Shown here: positions 1 through 9,535 of the stretch, in pieces
How positions within the stretch are numbered: the first letter of the stretch is position 1
Layout: each line of letters opens with the position of its first letter
Source: Streptomyces flaveus
GTDB taxonomy: Bacteria > Actinomycetota > Actinomycetes > Streptomycetales > Streptomycetaceae
Length of the DNA: 64,000 nucleotides
Direction: 5' to 3'
NCBI RefSeq assembly: GCF_014647675.1
Contig: NZ_BMPQ01000009.1
Coordinates: 157,198-221,197 of the forward strand
Position numbers and translations under genes: made by a program
Notes under the pieces: model-generated
What the model was told of the DNA's origin: nothing
Database searches by the model: none
What the model saw: only the letters and a program-made list of their open reading frames with translations

Positions 1-20
1 TGAACCGAACCACGGTTCCG

Positions 21-539
21 TCAGCGAAGTTGCCCGGCGAACGCTGCGTAGGCCCGCTCGTCGAAGAGGACGAATCTGGCCTCCTCGACCGAGGTAGGTG
101 TGGCCCGCACCGTCTCCACCGCGATCCGGGCGCCGTCGTCGATCGGCCACCCGTAGATGCCGGTGGAGATCGCGGGGAACGCGACCGTGCGAGCTCCCAG
201 TTCGTCCGCGATCCGCAGCGACTCCCGGTAACAGGAGGCGAGCAGGTCGGAGCGGTCCTCGCTCTGGCTGTAGACGGGACCCACCGTGTGGATCACCCAG
301 CGGGCGTCCAGCTCGCCCGCGGTCGTGGCGACTGCCCGACCTGTGCGCAGACCCTTGCCGTACTGGGAGGCGCGGAGCTTGCGGCACTCGTCGAGGATGG
401 CGGGGCCGCCACGCCGGTGGATGGCGCCGTCTACGCCTCCGCCGCCGAGCAGTGAGGAGTTCGCGGCGTTCACGATGGCGTCGACGGACTGCCGGGTGAT
501 GTCGCCCTGGACGAGTTCGATGGCGGTCGTGGCACTCAT
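21..539 (-). CDS. Macrodomain (ADP-ribose-binding) protein
   Basis: 172 aa, a complete stand-alone macrodomain. Visible family motifs are VQGDIT (about residues 9-14), the ligand-loop stretch DAIVNAANSSLLGGGGVDGA (20-39) and AFPAISTGIYGWP near 130-143. Family members bind ADP-ribose and many hydrolyse O-acetyl-ADP-ribose or mono-ADP-ribosyl adducts; they are cytoplasmic. The ATG at 539 overlaps the stop of the upstream oxidoreductase gene by 4 nt (ATGA), so the two are probably translationally coupled. The exact substrate cannot be told from sequence. Confidence 0.93.
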   Translation of the reverse strand: MSATTAIELVQGDITRQSVDAIVNAANSSLLGGGGVDGAIHRRGGPAILDECRKLRASQYGKGLRTGRAVATTAGELDARWVIHTVGPVYSQSEDRSDLLASCYRESLRIADELGARTVAFPAISTGIYGWPIDDGARIAVETVRATPTSVEEARFVLFDERAYAAFAGQLR

Positions 540-1954
540 GCCTGGCGCAGCCTCCTCCATACGGCCTTGGCGGCGTTGTGCCCCGACATTCCGTGCACGC
601 CCGGCCCCGGCGGGGTGGCCGAGGAGCAGATGAACACGGCCGGATGCGGTGTGCTGTACGGGAACAGGGACAGCCTGGGCCGCAGCATCAGCTGCAGTCC
701 GGAGGCCGCGCCGCAGGCGATGTCGCCGCCCACGTAGTTCGCGTTGCGGGCAGCCATCTCGGGCGGGCCCGCCGTGGCGCGGGCAAGAACGCGGTCCCGG
801 AAGCCCGGCGCGAACCGCTCCAGCTGGCGCTCGATGGCGTCCGTGAGGTCTCCGGTCCAGCCGTTCGGCACATGCCCGTACGCCCAGAAGACCTGCTTGC
901 CGTCCGGGGCCCGGGAGGGGTCGACGACGCTCGGCTGCACGGTGATCAGAAACGGTGCGTCGGGGGCCCGCCCTTCCCGCGAGGCCTCGCGCAGAGCGGT
1001 GCCGATCTCGGCCCTGCTCGTCCCGATCTGCACCGTCCCGGCGCGGCGGGCCTCCTTCGCCGTCCAGGGCACCGGTCCGTCCAGGGCGTAGTCGATCTTG
1101 AAGACGCCCGGCCCGTACCGGTACCGCTCGTAGTACCGCCCGAAGCCCGCGATCCGGCTGAGGGCGGCGGGCGAGGTGTCGAAGACGTACGCGCGTGCGG
1201 GCGGCAGGTCGTCGAGTCGCTTGACCTCGTAGTCGGTGTGGACGGTGCCGCCGAGGTCCTTGAGATACGCGGTGAGCGCGTCGGAGATCGACTGGGAGCC
1301 GCCGCGCGCTACGGGCCAGCCGCCCGCGTGCGCGGCCAGCGCGAAGACGAGGCCGACGGCGCCGGTGGCGAAGCCGTCGAGCGGGGCCATGACGTGGGCG
1401 ACCAGACCGGCGAACAGCGTCTTGGCCCGCTCGTCGTGGAATCTGCGTGTCAGCCATGTCGAGGGCGGCAGACCGACGAGACCGAAGCGGGCGAGGGTGA
1501 CCGGGTCGCGGGGCAGCGCGCTGAGCGGCAGGGACATGAAGTCCCGAGCGAGCGTGTCCCATCTGCCGGTGAAGGGGTCGACCAGCCTGCGGTACGTCCC
1601 CGCGTCGCGCGGGCCGAAGGACGCCGCAGTCTCGGCCACGGACCGTGACAGCACCGCCGCCGTGCCGTCCGGGAAGGGGTGCGCCATGGGCAGTTCGTGG
1701 TGCAGCCACTCCAGGCCGTACCGACCGAGCGGCAGGGCCTTGAAGGCGGGCGAGTTGACGCCCAGCGGGTGCGCGGCCGAGCACGGGTCGTGCCGAAAGC
1801 CGGGCAGCGTGAGCTCCTCGGTGCGGGCGCCTCCGCCGACGGTGTCGCGCGCCTCGAAGACGGCCACACTGAAACCGCGGCGGGCCAGCTCCACGGCAGC
1901 GGTCAGTCCGTTCGGCCCCGCACCCACCACGACCGCATCGAGCATCGACGGCAC
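536..1954 (-). CDS. NAD(P)/FAD-dependent oxidoreductase, phytoene-desaturase-like
   Basis: 472 aa. An N-terminal Rossmann FAD site (VVVGAGPNG, residues 8-16) and the following FEARDTVGGGART place it with the phytoene desaturase/amine-oxidase-like flavoproteins. The C-terminal end has the usual second FAD-contact region (ICSSATPPGPGVHGMSG). The chosen start is GTG at 1954 because AAAGGAG lies 7 nt upstream; a later ATG at 1945 is possible. No carotenoid genes are nearby, so carotenoid synthesis is not implied. Many such actinobacterial proteins are unassigned dehydrogenases. It is the first gene of a two-gene unit with the macrodomain protein. Confidence 0.9.
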   Translation of the reverse strand: MPSMLDAVVVGAGPNGLTAAVELARRGFSVAVFEARDTVGGGARTEELTLPGFRHDPCSAAHPLGVNSPAFKALPLGRYGLEWLHHELPMAHPFPDGTAAVLSRSVAETAASFGPRDAGTYRRLVDPFTGRWDTLARDFMSLPLSALPRDPVTLARFGLVGLPPSTWLTRRFHDERAKTLFAGLVAHVMAPLDGFATGAVGLVFALAAHAGGWPVARGGSQSISDALTAYLKDLGGTVHTDYEVKRLDDLPPARAYVFDTSPAALSRIAGFGRYYERYRYGPGVFKIDYALDGPVPWTAKEARRAGTVQIGTSRAEIGTALREASREGRAPDAPFLITVQPSVVDPSRAPDGKQVFWAYGHVPNGWTGDLTDAIERQLERFAPGFRDRVLARATAGPPEMAARNANYVGGDIACGAASGLQLMLRPRLSLFPYSTPHPAVFICSSATPPGPGVHGMSGHNAAKAVWRRLRQA

Positions 1955-2088
1955 CTTCGGACTCCTTTGTCAGCCGGTGGCCACTCGGGATCAGGATATG
2001 CCGGGGCGGTGACAGCGCCTGGGCGCGGGTGGTCCTCGCAGGCCATCCGCTTCGACCCGCGGCCCGAGTACAGCGCAGCGGCCTGCGG

Positions 2089-2970
2089 TCAGGCTCCGCC
2101 CGCCAGCAGGCCCGCCACCCGCTGAGCCGTGGCCGCGTCCCGCGCGGCGGTGAACGGGAGGGTGTTGCCGCCCGTTATCCGGAACGGCTCGCCCGCGCGG
2201 GTCAGATGCGCACCGCCCGCCTCCTCGACCAGCAGCAGGCCGGCCGCGTGGTCCCAGGCCGCTTCCCAGGAGAAGCCGGTGGCGTCCAACTCGCCGCGCG
2301 CGACGGCCAGATACTCGAGGCCGGCGGAGCCGCAGGGCCGGGTCCGCACGCCCTCCGTGCGCAGGGCGAGCAGAGCGCGCTTCTCGTCGTCGGTCGTGAA
2401 GTCCGGGTGGGATGTGGCCACTTCGAGCGGGCGGTCCGGTGCGGGCGAACCGGAGCGCAGGGGCACCCCGTCGAGAGCGGCGCCTGATCCCCGTATCGCG
2501 GTGGCGAACAGGTCGAGCGCCGGAGCGTATGTCCAGGAGGCGAGCACCTGGCCGCCCAGCGCGAGCGCGACCAGTGTGGCGAAGCCGGGGTTGCCGTGCA
2601 CGAACTGCCGTGTCCCGTCGACCGGGTCGACGATCCACACCGGTGCCTCGCCCCGGATCGCCTCGTACGTCAACGGGTTGGCGTGCACCGCCTCCTCGCC
2701 GACCACGACCGAGCCGGGCAGCAGGGCACCGAGCACGGCCGTGAGGTACTCCTCGGCCTTGCGGTCGGCGTCCGTCACCAGGTCGTGCGGGCCGGTCTTC
2801 TCGTCGATCTCGTGCGCGGCGAGCTGCCGGAAGCGCGGCATGATCTCTGTCGCCGCCGCCTTGCGGACTGCTTCCTCCACGTCGGACATACCGTGCGCGA
2901 GAAACTCTTCGATGGTTTCACTGTCTTCGATCACCACTCCATGAGAGCACGCGCCACTGACAATCCTCAC
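2089..2970 (-). CDS. Inositol-monophosphatase-family phosphatase
   Basis: About 293 aa. Mg-dependent sugar/inositol phosphatase fold with the three metal motifs: GEEAVH (91-96), WIVDPVDGTRQF (112-123) and a WDHAAG motif near residue 240. Substrates in the family include inositol phosphate, histidinol phosphate, fructose bisphosphate and 3'-phosphoadenosine phosphates; the sequence does not decide among them. The start is uncertain. GTG at 2970 opens the frame, but GTG at 2937 (VVIEDSETIEEF) is where similarity-like sequence begins, and neither has an ideally spaced ribosome site. It lies 71 nt after the gamma-glutamyltransferase gene on the same strand. Confidence 0.88.
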   Translation of the reverse strand: MRIVSGACSHGVVIEDSETIEEFLAHGMSDVEEAVRKAAATEIMPRFRQLAAHEIDEKTGPHDLVTDADRKAEEYLTAVLGALLPGSVVVGEEAVHANPLTYEAIRGEAPVWIVDPVDGTRQFVHGNPGFATLVALALGGQVLASWTYAPALDLFATAIRGSGAALDGVPLRSGSPAPDRPLEVATSHPDFTTDDEKRALLALRTEGVRTRPCGSAGLEYLAVARGELDATGFSWEAAWDHAAGLLLVEEAGGAHLTRAGEPFRITGGNTLPFTAARDAATAQRVAGLLAGGA

Positions 2971-3041
2971 CCGGCTGGTGCACTCCGGGTGGAATCAGCA
3001 TGAACTCCCCCCACGCGCCTGGGGTATCAGCAGCCTCAGGG

Positions 3042-4883
3042 TCAGCGTCCGACCGCGTACCCCTGCATCCCCCGAGGATTCGCCGCCGCCGACAGCACTC
3101 CGCTCTCCGGGTCCCGCGCGACCGCGCACAGCCGCCCCTCGGACCAGGGCGGTCCGACCTGTACGTCGTGGCCCCGGCGACGCAGTTCGTGGGCGATGGC
3201 CGGGTCCATGCGGGCCTCGACGGTGACGCTGCCGGGGTGCATGCCGCGTGGGTAGAAGGAGCCGGGGAAGCTGTCGTTGTGCCAGTTCGGGGCGTCGATC
3301 GCGCCCTGGAGGTCGAGTCCGCCGCGCACCTCGGAGCGCAGGGCGACGGCCAGGAAGAAGTGCAGTTGCCACTGGTCCTGCTGGTCGCCGCCGGGTGTGC
3401 CGAACGCCATGACCGGTACCCCGCCCCGCAGCGCGAGCGAGGGCGTGAGCGTCGTACGCGGACGGCGCCCGGGCGTGAGGGAGTTGGGCAACCCCTCCTC
3501 CAGCCAGGCCATCTGGAGCCGGGTGCCGAGCGGGAAGCCCAGCTCCGGCACGACCGGGTTGGACTGCAGCCAGCCGCCGCTGGGCGTGGCGGCGACCATG
3601 TTGCCCCAGCGGTCGACGACATCGAGGTGGCAGGTGTCGCCCCGAGTACCGCCGTCCGCCGAGACGTCGGGCTCCCCCGGCAGCGGCAACGTCGGGCTCT
3701 TGGCCACCGTCGGCTCCCCCGCGCCCGGCGCCGCGAGCGGTTCGGACCCCGCCTCCCCGGTGGCCACCACGCGCGCGTGGTGGCTCAGCCGCGGCGGAGT
3801 ACGTCCTCCAGGGCTCCCGGGCCGCAGCTCGTACGAGGCCTTCTTCCCGACGAGCGCCCGCCGCCCCGCGTTGTACTCCTCCGACAGCAGTTCCCCCACC
3901 GGTACGTCGGCCGCGTCCCCGTACCAGGCCTCCCGGTCGGCCATCGCGAGCTTGCAGCCCTCGATCAGCAGATGGACGTACTCCGCGGAGCCGTACCGCG
4001 GCAGCTCGGGCGGCAGCAGGGCCAACTGCTGGAGGAGGACCGGCCCTTGGCTCCAGGGGCCCGCCTTGCACAGAGTCCAGCCCCGCCAGTCGTACGTCAC
4101 CGGAGCCTCGTAGGACGCGGACCAGGAGGCCAGGTCGGCTGCCGTCAGCGTGCCCGCGTGGCGTTCGCCGCTGGTGTCCATGGCCGGCCGCGCCGCCTGC
4201 CGCACCAGGGCCTCGCCGATGAAGCCCTCGCGCCAGATCCGCCGCGCCGCCTCGATCTGCGCGACCCGGTCACCGCCCGCCCGGGAGGCCTCCGTGATCA
4301 GCCGCCTCCAGGTCGCGGCCAGCGCCGGATTCCGGAACAGCTCGCCCGGCCGCGGGGCCCGGCCGCCCGGCAGATACACCTCGGCCGACGAGGTCCACTC
4401 GGTCTCGAAGAGCTCCTGTACGGTCTCGACGGTCTCGCCTACGCGCTCCACGGGCGCGTGCCCGTCCTCCGCGTACCCGATGGCGTACTTCAGGACGTCG
4501 GCGAGGGGCTTCGTGCCGTGGTCCCGCAGAAGCAGCATCCACGCGTCGAAGGCACCGGGAACGGCGGCGGCGAGCGGTCCCGTACCGGGTACGAGATCCA
4601 AACCGAGTCCCCTGTAGCGGGCGATTTCCGCCCCGGCCGGCGCCACACCCTGTCCGCACAGCACCCGTACCTCGCCGCCCGCCGGGGCCAGGATGATCGG
4701 CACTTCACCCGCCGGCCCGTTCAGATGGGGCTCGACGACGTGCAGTACGAAGCCCGCGGCGACGGCGGCGTCGTACGCGTTGCCGCCGTCCTCCAGCACG
4801 GCCATGGCCGACTGCGAGGCGAGCCAGTGCGTGGAGGACACCATGCCGAAGGTGCCCTGGAGGGTGGGCCGGGTGGTGAACAC
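3042..4883 (-). CDS. Gamma-glutamyltransferase family protein, cytoplasmic type
   Basis: 613 aa Ntn-hydrolase. It has the proenzyme layout of GGT: a large-subunit region (AVLEDGGNAYDAAVAAGFVL near the N-terminus) and a predicted autocleavage and nucleophile threonine at about residue 417 (GDTCHLDVVDRWGN). The small subunit carries the FGTPGGDQQ glycine-rich motif. There is no signal peptide, unlike the second GGT at 25599-27401, so it is probably intracellular. Many actinobacterial members of this subgroup are annotated as GGT but could act on acylated substrates. GTG at 4883 has GAGGAG 6 nt upstream. Confidence 0.9.
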   Translation of the reverse strand: MFTTRPTLQGTFGMVSSTHWLASQSAMAVLEDGGNAYDAAVAAGFVLHVVEPHLNGPAGEVPIILAPAGGEVRVLCGQGVAPAGAEIARYRGLGLDLVPGTGPLAAAVPGAFDAWMLLLRDHGTKPLADVLKYAIGYAEDGHAPVERVGETVETVQELFETEWTSSAEVYLPGGRAPRPGELFRNPALAATWRRLITEASRAGGDRVAQIEAARRIWREGFIGEALVRQAARPAMDTSGERHAGTLTAADLASWSASYEAPVTYDWRGWTLCKAGPWSQGPVLLQQLALLPPELPRYGSAEYVHLLIEGCKLAMADREAWYGDAADVPVGELLSEEYNAGRRALVGKKASYELRPGSPGGRTPPRLSHHARVVATGEAGSEPLAAPGAGEPTVAKSPTLPLPGEPDVSADGGTRGDTCHLDVVDRWGNMVAATPSGGWLQSNPVVPELGFPLGTRLQMAWLEEGLPNSLTPGRRPRTTLTPSLALRGGVPVMAFGTPGGDQQDQWQLHFFLAVALRSEVRGGLDLQGAIDAPNWHNDSFPGSFYPRGMHPGSVTVEARMDPAIAHELRRRGHDVQVGPPWSEGRLCAVARDPESGVLSAAANPRGMQGYAVGR

Positions 4884-4951
4884 GGGCGACTCCTCACAGT
4901 CGGACAGGCGTCCGAAGATCGTACGTACCCGTCCGCGCCCCCGAGTACCCG

Positions 4952-5578
4952 CTACTCCATCGGCTTCCAGGGCGACGTCCCCAAGACGTTGTCGGGGCCG
5001 ATGTCGAGGTAGTCCTCGGCGCGTACGGTCGTGACCTCGCGTCCCTCCATGGGCGCGACGCGCAGATAGATGCCCTTCTCGTTGTTCATCCGCCAGTACA
5101 GGCTCGCGTACGCGCTCTCGCCAGGAGCGAGCGTCAGCGGCTCGAGGCCGGGATCCTCCGGGGCCATGGACACCTCGTCCGTGCCCTCGACGGTGCGCAC
5201 TCCCGTGAGGGGCGCGCCCGCCTCGTCGAGCACCTGGATGGACGGATAGCCGTTCAACTCGTACGGCCGTGAACCGCAGTTGGTCAGGATGAGGCTCGTG
5301 GCGCGCAGCCCCATGGCGCCCTGGACGAGCTCGGTGCCGAAGCGCACCCCGGACGACGGGCAGCCGGACTCCTCCTGAACCGGCACGCTCGGCGAGGCTT
5401 CGGGAGTGACGGCCGGGGGCGGCTGCACGGGCAGGGTCAGCGACGGTGAGGGCGGAGGCTTGGGATCCGGGTTGCGCTCACGCTCCAGTTCGGCGGAGAG
5501 CCCGCAGCCGCTCGCGGTCAGCGCCAGCAGGCAGGCGAGGACGGCAAAGCGGGCTGGCCTGCGGCGTATCGCGATCAC
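4952..5578 (-). CDS. DUF4232-type secreted lipoprotein
   Basis: 208 aa. The N-terminus is a lipoprotein signal: arginine-rich start, hydrophobic stretch FAVLACLLALTA and lipobox ASGC. A proline-rich spacer follows, then a beta-rich domain (CPSSGVRFG, LILTNCGSRPYELNGYPSI, LAPGESAYASLYW) typical of DUF4232. Such proteins are anchored on the outer face of the membrane and their function is unknown. GTG at 5578 was chosen because the lipoprotein signal starts there; the open frame extends upstream without signal-like sequence. It is downstream of the two-component pair on the same strand, 35 nt away, possibly co-transcribed. Confidence 0.82.
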   Translation of the reverse strand: MIAIRRRPARFAVLACLLALTASGCGLSAELERERNPDPKPPPSPSLTLPVQPPPAVTPEASPSVPVQEESGCPSSGVRFGTELVQGAMGLRATSLILTNCGSRPYELNGYPSIQVLDEAGAPLTGVRTVEGTDEVSMAPEDPGLEPLTLAPGESAYASLYWRMNNEKGIYLRVAPMEGREVTTVRAEDYLDIGPDNVLGTSPWKPME

Positions 5579-5613
5579 GCGCCGATCATCGCACGCACCC
5601 TCGACGGAGGGGT

Positions 5614-6282
5614 TCACTCCGCGTGACCGCGTGCCGCCACCAGGCCCGACTCGTAGGCGAAGACGACGAGTTGGGCCCGGTCGCGGGCGCCGAGCTTCGT
5701 CATCGCGCGGCTGATGTGGGTCTTGGCCGTGAAGGGGCTGATGACCATATGGGCGGCGATCTCCTCGTTGGTGAGCCCGCGCGCGGCGAGCGCGGTGACC
5801 TCGCGTTCGCGGCGGGTGAGGCACTCCAGGCCGGGAGCGGTGGCCCGGTCCGGTGGCCGGGACACGAACTCGCCGATCAGCGTGCGCGTGACCGACGGCG
5901 ACAGCAGTGCCTCGCCGCGCGCCACCACCTCGATGGCCTGGAGCAGATCGGCGGGCTCGGTGTCCTTGAGCAGGAACCCGCTGGCCCCGGCGCGCAGCGC
6001 CTCGAAGACGTACTCGTCCAGACCGTAGTTGGTGAGGATGACGACGCGTACGGCGGACAGTTCGGGATCGGCGGCGATGCGGCGGGTGGCCTCGATGCCC
6101 GACATCACCGGCATCTGGACGTCGACCAGGGCGATATCGGGAACGTGGGCGCGCACCAGCTCCAGCCCCTGTTTCCCGTCGGCGGCCTCTCCCACCACCT
6201 CGATGCCGTCCTCGGCGTCCAGGAGCGCCCGGAAACCGGCCCGCATCAGCGCCTGGTCATCGATGAGCGCGACGCGGATCAC
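5614..6282 (-). CDS. NarL/LuxR-family response regulator
   Basis: 222 aa. Receiver domain 1-120 with acidic pair D8-D9, phospho-acceptor D54 (LVDVQMP), switch residue in ILTNYG and conserved lysine in LKDTEP. The C-terminal LuxR-type HTH is about 155-210 (LTRREREVTALAARGLTNEEIA). It is the cognate partner of the kinase gene, whose stop overlaps this GTG start (GTGA, 6279-6282). Target genes are unknown; the adjacent lipoprotein gene is a candidate. Confidence 0.95.
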   Translation of the reverse strand: MIRVALIDDQALMRAGFRALLDAEDGIEVVGEAADGKQGLELVRAHVPDIALVDVQMPVMSGIEATRRIAADPELSAVRVVILTNYGLDEYVFEALRAGASGFLLKDTEPADLLQAIEVVARGEALLSPSVTRTLIGEFVSRPPDRATAPGLECLTRREREVTALAARGLTNEEIAAHMVISPFTAKTHISRAMTKLGARDRAQLVVFAYESGLVAARGHAE

Positions 6283-7379
6283 GAGGCGTCCAGCGGCAGT
6301 TGGGCCCGCACCGAGAAGCCGCCCTCTGCGCGCGGACCGGCATCCAGCGTGCCGCCGAGCGCCGTGACACGTTCACGCATGCCGGTGAGGCCGATGCCCT
6401 CGGTGGGCGGCCGGGCCGGGTCAGCGGTGCCGTCGTCGTCGATCCGTATATCCAACTCGCCCTTTCCGTAATCCAGTTGGACGATGACTTTGGCGGGTCC
6501 CGCGTGGCGGGCGGCGTTGGTGAGGGCCTCCTGGACGATGCGGTACGCGGCACGGTCCACGGTCGCCGCCAGCGGACGCTCGCGGCCGTTCACGGTCAGG
6601 TCGACGGCGAGGCCCGCCGCCCTGGCGCGCTCCACGAGCAGGGCGGGAGTGCCGGTGGGCTCGTCGGTGCGCAACACCTCCAGCGTGGCGCGCAGTTCGC
6701 GCATCGCCTCGCCGCCGGCCTCCTGGATGGCGAGCAGCGCGGGCGGCACCTCCTCGCCGCGCTTGCGGGCGAGGTGGACAGCGACGCCCGCCTGGAGCTT
6801 GATGATCGAGATGCTGTGCGTGAGGGAGTCGTGCAACTCCCGGGCGATCCGCAGGCGTTCCTCGCCCGCCCGGCGCAGGGCAGCCTCCTCGCGGGTGCGT
6901 TCGGCCTCCAGCGCACGCTGTTCGGTCTGGCGCAGATACGCCTGCCAGTTGCGCCCAGCGAGGCCGGTGACGACGGCGCACAGGAACCAGCCCGCCAGCA
7001 GCGCGGTCCGCTCGACGGAGTCCTGGGACGTGGGGTCCGTCGCGAGATACCCCCCGAGGAACACGGCGCTCGCGATCGCGCCCACGCCTCGGTGCCCCGC
7101 CTGAGCCGCCGTGTGGACGGCGGCCACCACCGGCAGAGCGGACACCGGTCCGGGGTGGGCGTGCAGCACATGGCCGGTCAGGGCAATCGTGGTCACGGCG
7201 AGCACCACGCGCGGCGCCCGCCGATACGCCGCCAGCGCCAACGAACCGGCCACGATCAACGCGTAGTCGAACGGCGTCGTGTCCCCGTCGAAGACCGCCG
7301 CGGCCACGACGATCGCGCCGATCACGACGGCGAGCGCCACGTCGACGACGCGCCCGTGTAACACCTGGTCCCCGTCCAT
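6279..7379 (-). CDS. Sensor histidine kinase, HisKA_3 type
   Basis: 366 aa. Several hydrophobic segments in residues 12-140 form a membrane sensor without a large extracytoplasmic loop. A short coiled coil (about 148-175) leads to the dimerisation/phosphorylation helix with H183 (ARELHDSLTHSISI), followed by an HATPase_c domain ending in GIGLTGMRERVTALGG. ATG at 7379 is preferred over an upstream in-frame start at 7460 because the extension is not membrane-like. It forms an operon with the response regulator (4-nt overlap). The ligand is unknown. Confidence 0.93.
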   Translation of the reverse strand: MDGDQVLHGRVVDVALAVVIGAIVVAAAVFDGDTTPFDYALIVAGSLALAAYRRAPRVVLAVTTIALTGHVLHAHPGPVSALPVVAAVHTAAQAGHRGVGAIASAVFLGGYLATDPTSQDSVERTALLAGWFLCAVVTGLAGRNWQAYLRQTEQRALEAERTREEAALRRAGEERLRIARELHDSLTHSISIIKLQAGVAVHLARKRGEEVPPALLAIQEAGGEAMRELRATLEVLRTDEPTGTPALLVERARAAGLAVDLTVNGRERPLAATVDRAAYRIVQEALTNAARHAGPAKVIVQLDYGKGELDIRIDDDGTADPARPPTEGIGLTGMRERVTALGGTLDAGPRAEGGFSVRAQLPLDAS

Positions 7380-7545
7380 GTCCGCACAGTAAACCGCCGC
7401 GCCGACAACGGCGTCAGCCCTGTGGACAACCCCGCGACTACTCCCGGCGCAGTAGTCCACCGACCGGCCGACCTCGTCGGCGCAGCCTCAACTGCCTTCG
7501 CCCGTACGACGCCCGAAAGTACCCGCCGGAACCAGGGTTCTCCTC

Positions 7546-8556
7546 ATGACTTCACCCTTCAGGTACACCGAGCCCATCCCGCCCAAGGCCGCCACCGGCC
7601 GCACCGCCGCCGTCTACGAGCAGCTCGCCACGGATTTCGGCATCGAGGACGCCTCCCCCTTCGTCGCCCTCTCCTCGGCCCCCGAACTCCTCGCTCCCAC
7701 CTGGGCCTTGCTGCGTGAGTCCCTGATCGCCGGCAACGGCAGCCGCACCGGCAAGGAGTTGGCCGCCGTAGGAGTGTCGCGCGCCAACAAGTGCCCGTTC
7801 TGCGTGGACGCGCACACCATGCTGCTGCACGCCACCGGCGACCACGCCCTCGCCGAGCGCCTGGCACACGGGAAGCCGCCGGAAAACGAGCAGCACGCGC
7901 GCGTGCTCGCCTGGGGCGAGGCGACCCGCATCCCTGGCAGCCCGGACGTCTCGACGCTCCCCTTCCCGGCCGAACACACCCCCGGGTACGTGGGCACCTC
8001 CCTCTCCTTCCACTTCATCAACCGGATCGTCTCGTCCCTGGTAACCGAGAACCTGCTCCCCGGCAACGTCCAGCGCTTCAGGGTGGTACGCAGCCTGGGA
8101 GGCCGTTCGTTGGCGAAGACTGTGCGCCGACGCATCGTCCCGGGTGCGAGCCTCGCGCTCCTCGACGAGGACGAAACGGGCCCCGGCCCCTCCTGGGCGG
8201 CAGGGACGACGGTCGGCCCGGCGTACGCGGCGCTCAGGAGGGCCGCCACCGCAGGTGCCGACCTCCTCACCGAGGCCGACCGGACGCTCGTACGTGAGAC
8301 CGTCGAGGCGTGGGACGGCACGCATCCTCCGCTCGGCTGGAAGGACCTGCCGAACCGCGATGACCGGCCCGGCGCGCGTCTGGCGCTGCTGGCCGCGCTG
8401 GCGCCGTACCGCATCGCCGACGAAGACGTGGCGGTCTGGAAGAAGCCCCCGTACACGGACCACTGTCTGGTCCATCTGATCGCATACGGCGCGTTCGCCG
8501 CCGTGGACCGCATCGAGCGGGCGCTGCCCCTTCGCATCCATGAGGAGACCGCATGA
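7546..8556 (+). CDS. AhpD-like / carboxymuconolactone decarboxylase family protein
   Basis: 336 aa. The N-terminal half has the AhpD redox signature E71-x11-C83-P-F-C86-x3-H90, the proton-relay and disulfide geometry of alkylhydroperoxidase AhpD. The C-terminal half is related helical sequence lacking a CxxC, so this looks like a long two-lobed member of the family. Likely role: thiol-dependent peroxidase or disulfide reductase in the cytoplasm. Its stop overlaps the start of the methyltransferase gene by 4 nt (ATGA), so the two are coupled. A weak AGGG ribosome site precedes ATG 7546. Confidence 0.87.
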   Translation: MTSPFRYTEPIPPKAATGRTAAVYEQLATDFGIEDASPFVALSSAPELLAPTWALLRESLIAGNGSRTGKELAAVGVSRANKCPFCVDAHTMLLHATGDHALAERLAHGKPPENEQHARVLAWGEATRIPGSPDVSTLPFPAEHTPGYVGTSLSFHFINRIVSSLVTENLLPGNVQRFRVVRSLGGRSLAKTVRRRIVPGASLALLDEDETGPGPSWAAGTTVGPAYAALRRAATAGADLLTEADRTLVRETVEAWDGTHPPLGWKDLPNRDDRPGARLALLAALAPYRIADEDVAVWKKPPYTDHCLVHLIAYGAFAAVDRIERALPLRIHEETA

Positions 8557-9386
8557 CTGAGACCGAGACCGTCAACTCCCGTCAGGCACAAGCCTGGAAC
8601 GGCCCCATGGGCCGACACTGGGCCGCCCACCAGGACCGTTACGACGCGATGCTGGCCGACGTCAACGACGCGCTGTTCGAAGGCGCGGCGATCGCGCCGG
8701 GCGACCGTGTCCTCGACGTCGGCTGCGGTGCCGGCGCGACGACCCGGATCGCGGCCCGGCTGGCCGCGCACGGACACGCCGTCGGCGTCGACATCTCGGC
8801 GCCGCTCCTCGACAGGGCGCGCGCGAGCACGGCGGCCAAGGGCATCACGAACGCCGCGTACGAGCACGCCGACGCGCAGCTGCACCTGTTCCCGCGTGCC
8901 GGGTACGACGTGGTCATCAGCCGAGGCGGCGTGATGTTCTTCGCCGACCACACGGCCGCCTTCCGGAACCTCGCGCGTGCGCTGCGCCCCGGTGGGCGGC
9001 TCGCGTTCATCTGTCCGCAGCCGCCGGGTCCGGACACCGAGGAGGCTCAGGTATTCAGCCTGTTCCGCAAGCTCCTCGGGGAGGACGAGCCCACCCCGGA
9101 CCTGGCAGCCGCACAGGTCGCGATGATGTCTCTGTCCGACCCTGAGCGCATTCGCGCGGCGCTCCAGGGATACGACGACATCAACGTGACCCCGGTGCCC
9201 GTCGAAACCATGTGGGGCCAGGACGCCGCCGACGCGGTCGGCTTCCTCCTCTCCCGCACCCCGGACCGTACGGTCTCCGCCGCCACGCGCGCGGCCCTGG
9301 AGGACACCATGCGCCCGTACGAGACCGACCGCGGCGTACGCCTGAATGCCGGCGTATGGCTCGTGACGGGGACCCGGCCGCTCTGA
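8553..9386 (+). CDS. Class I SAM-dependent methyltransferase
   Basis: 277 aa. The Rossmann-like SAM site is seen as VLDVGCGAGATT (53-64), with an acidic strand-2 loop (VGVDIS) and the post-II region AYEHADAQLHLFP; RPGGRLAFICPQ marks the later strand. The substrate is unknown. Similar proteins are annotated as ubiquinone/menaquinone-like or small-molecule methyltransferases. It is translationally coupled to the AhpD-like gene, suggesting that the two act on the same compound or stress. Confidence 0.9.
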   Translation: MTETETVNSRQAQAWNGPMGRHWAAHQDRYDAMLADVNDALFEGAAIAPGDRVLDVGCGAGATTRIAARLAAHGHAVGVDISAPLLDRARASTAAKGITNAAYEHADAQLHLFPRAGYDVVISRGGVMFFADHTAAFRNLARALRPGGRLAFICPQPPGPDTEEAQVFSLFRKLLGEDEPTPDLAAAQVAMMSLSDPERIRAALQGYDDINVTPVPVETMWGQDAADAVGFLLSRTPDRTVSAATRAALEDTMRPYETDRGVRLNAGVWLVTGTRPL

Positions 9387-9535
9387 ACCGCGTCACCGCG
9401 TCCGTCAACAGCGAGCCCCTGTGACCACACGAGTACGGAGCGAGTTCACACTTTCGTCTCACAGAGAGGCATGTGACACTGGCGTCCCGTCCGCCGTGTG
9501 GCCCCCTCCGCACCCATCCTCACGAGAAATGCGCC

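Noticed and set aside
3000..5012. Long open frame antisense to the gamma-glutamyltransferase gene
   Set aside because: Low-complexity Arg/Pro/Gly sequence without motifs; the opposite strand encodes a complete enzyme with a well-placed ribosome site.
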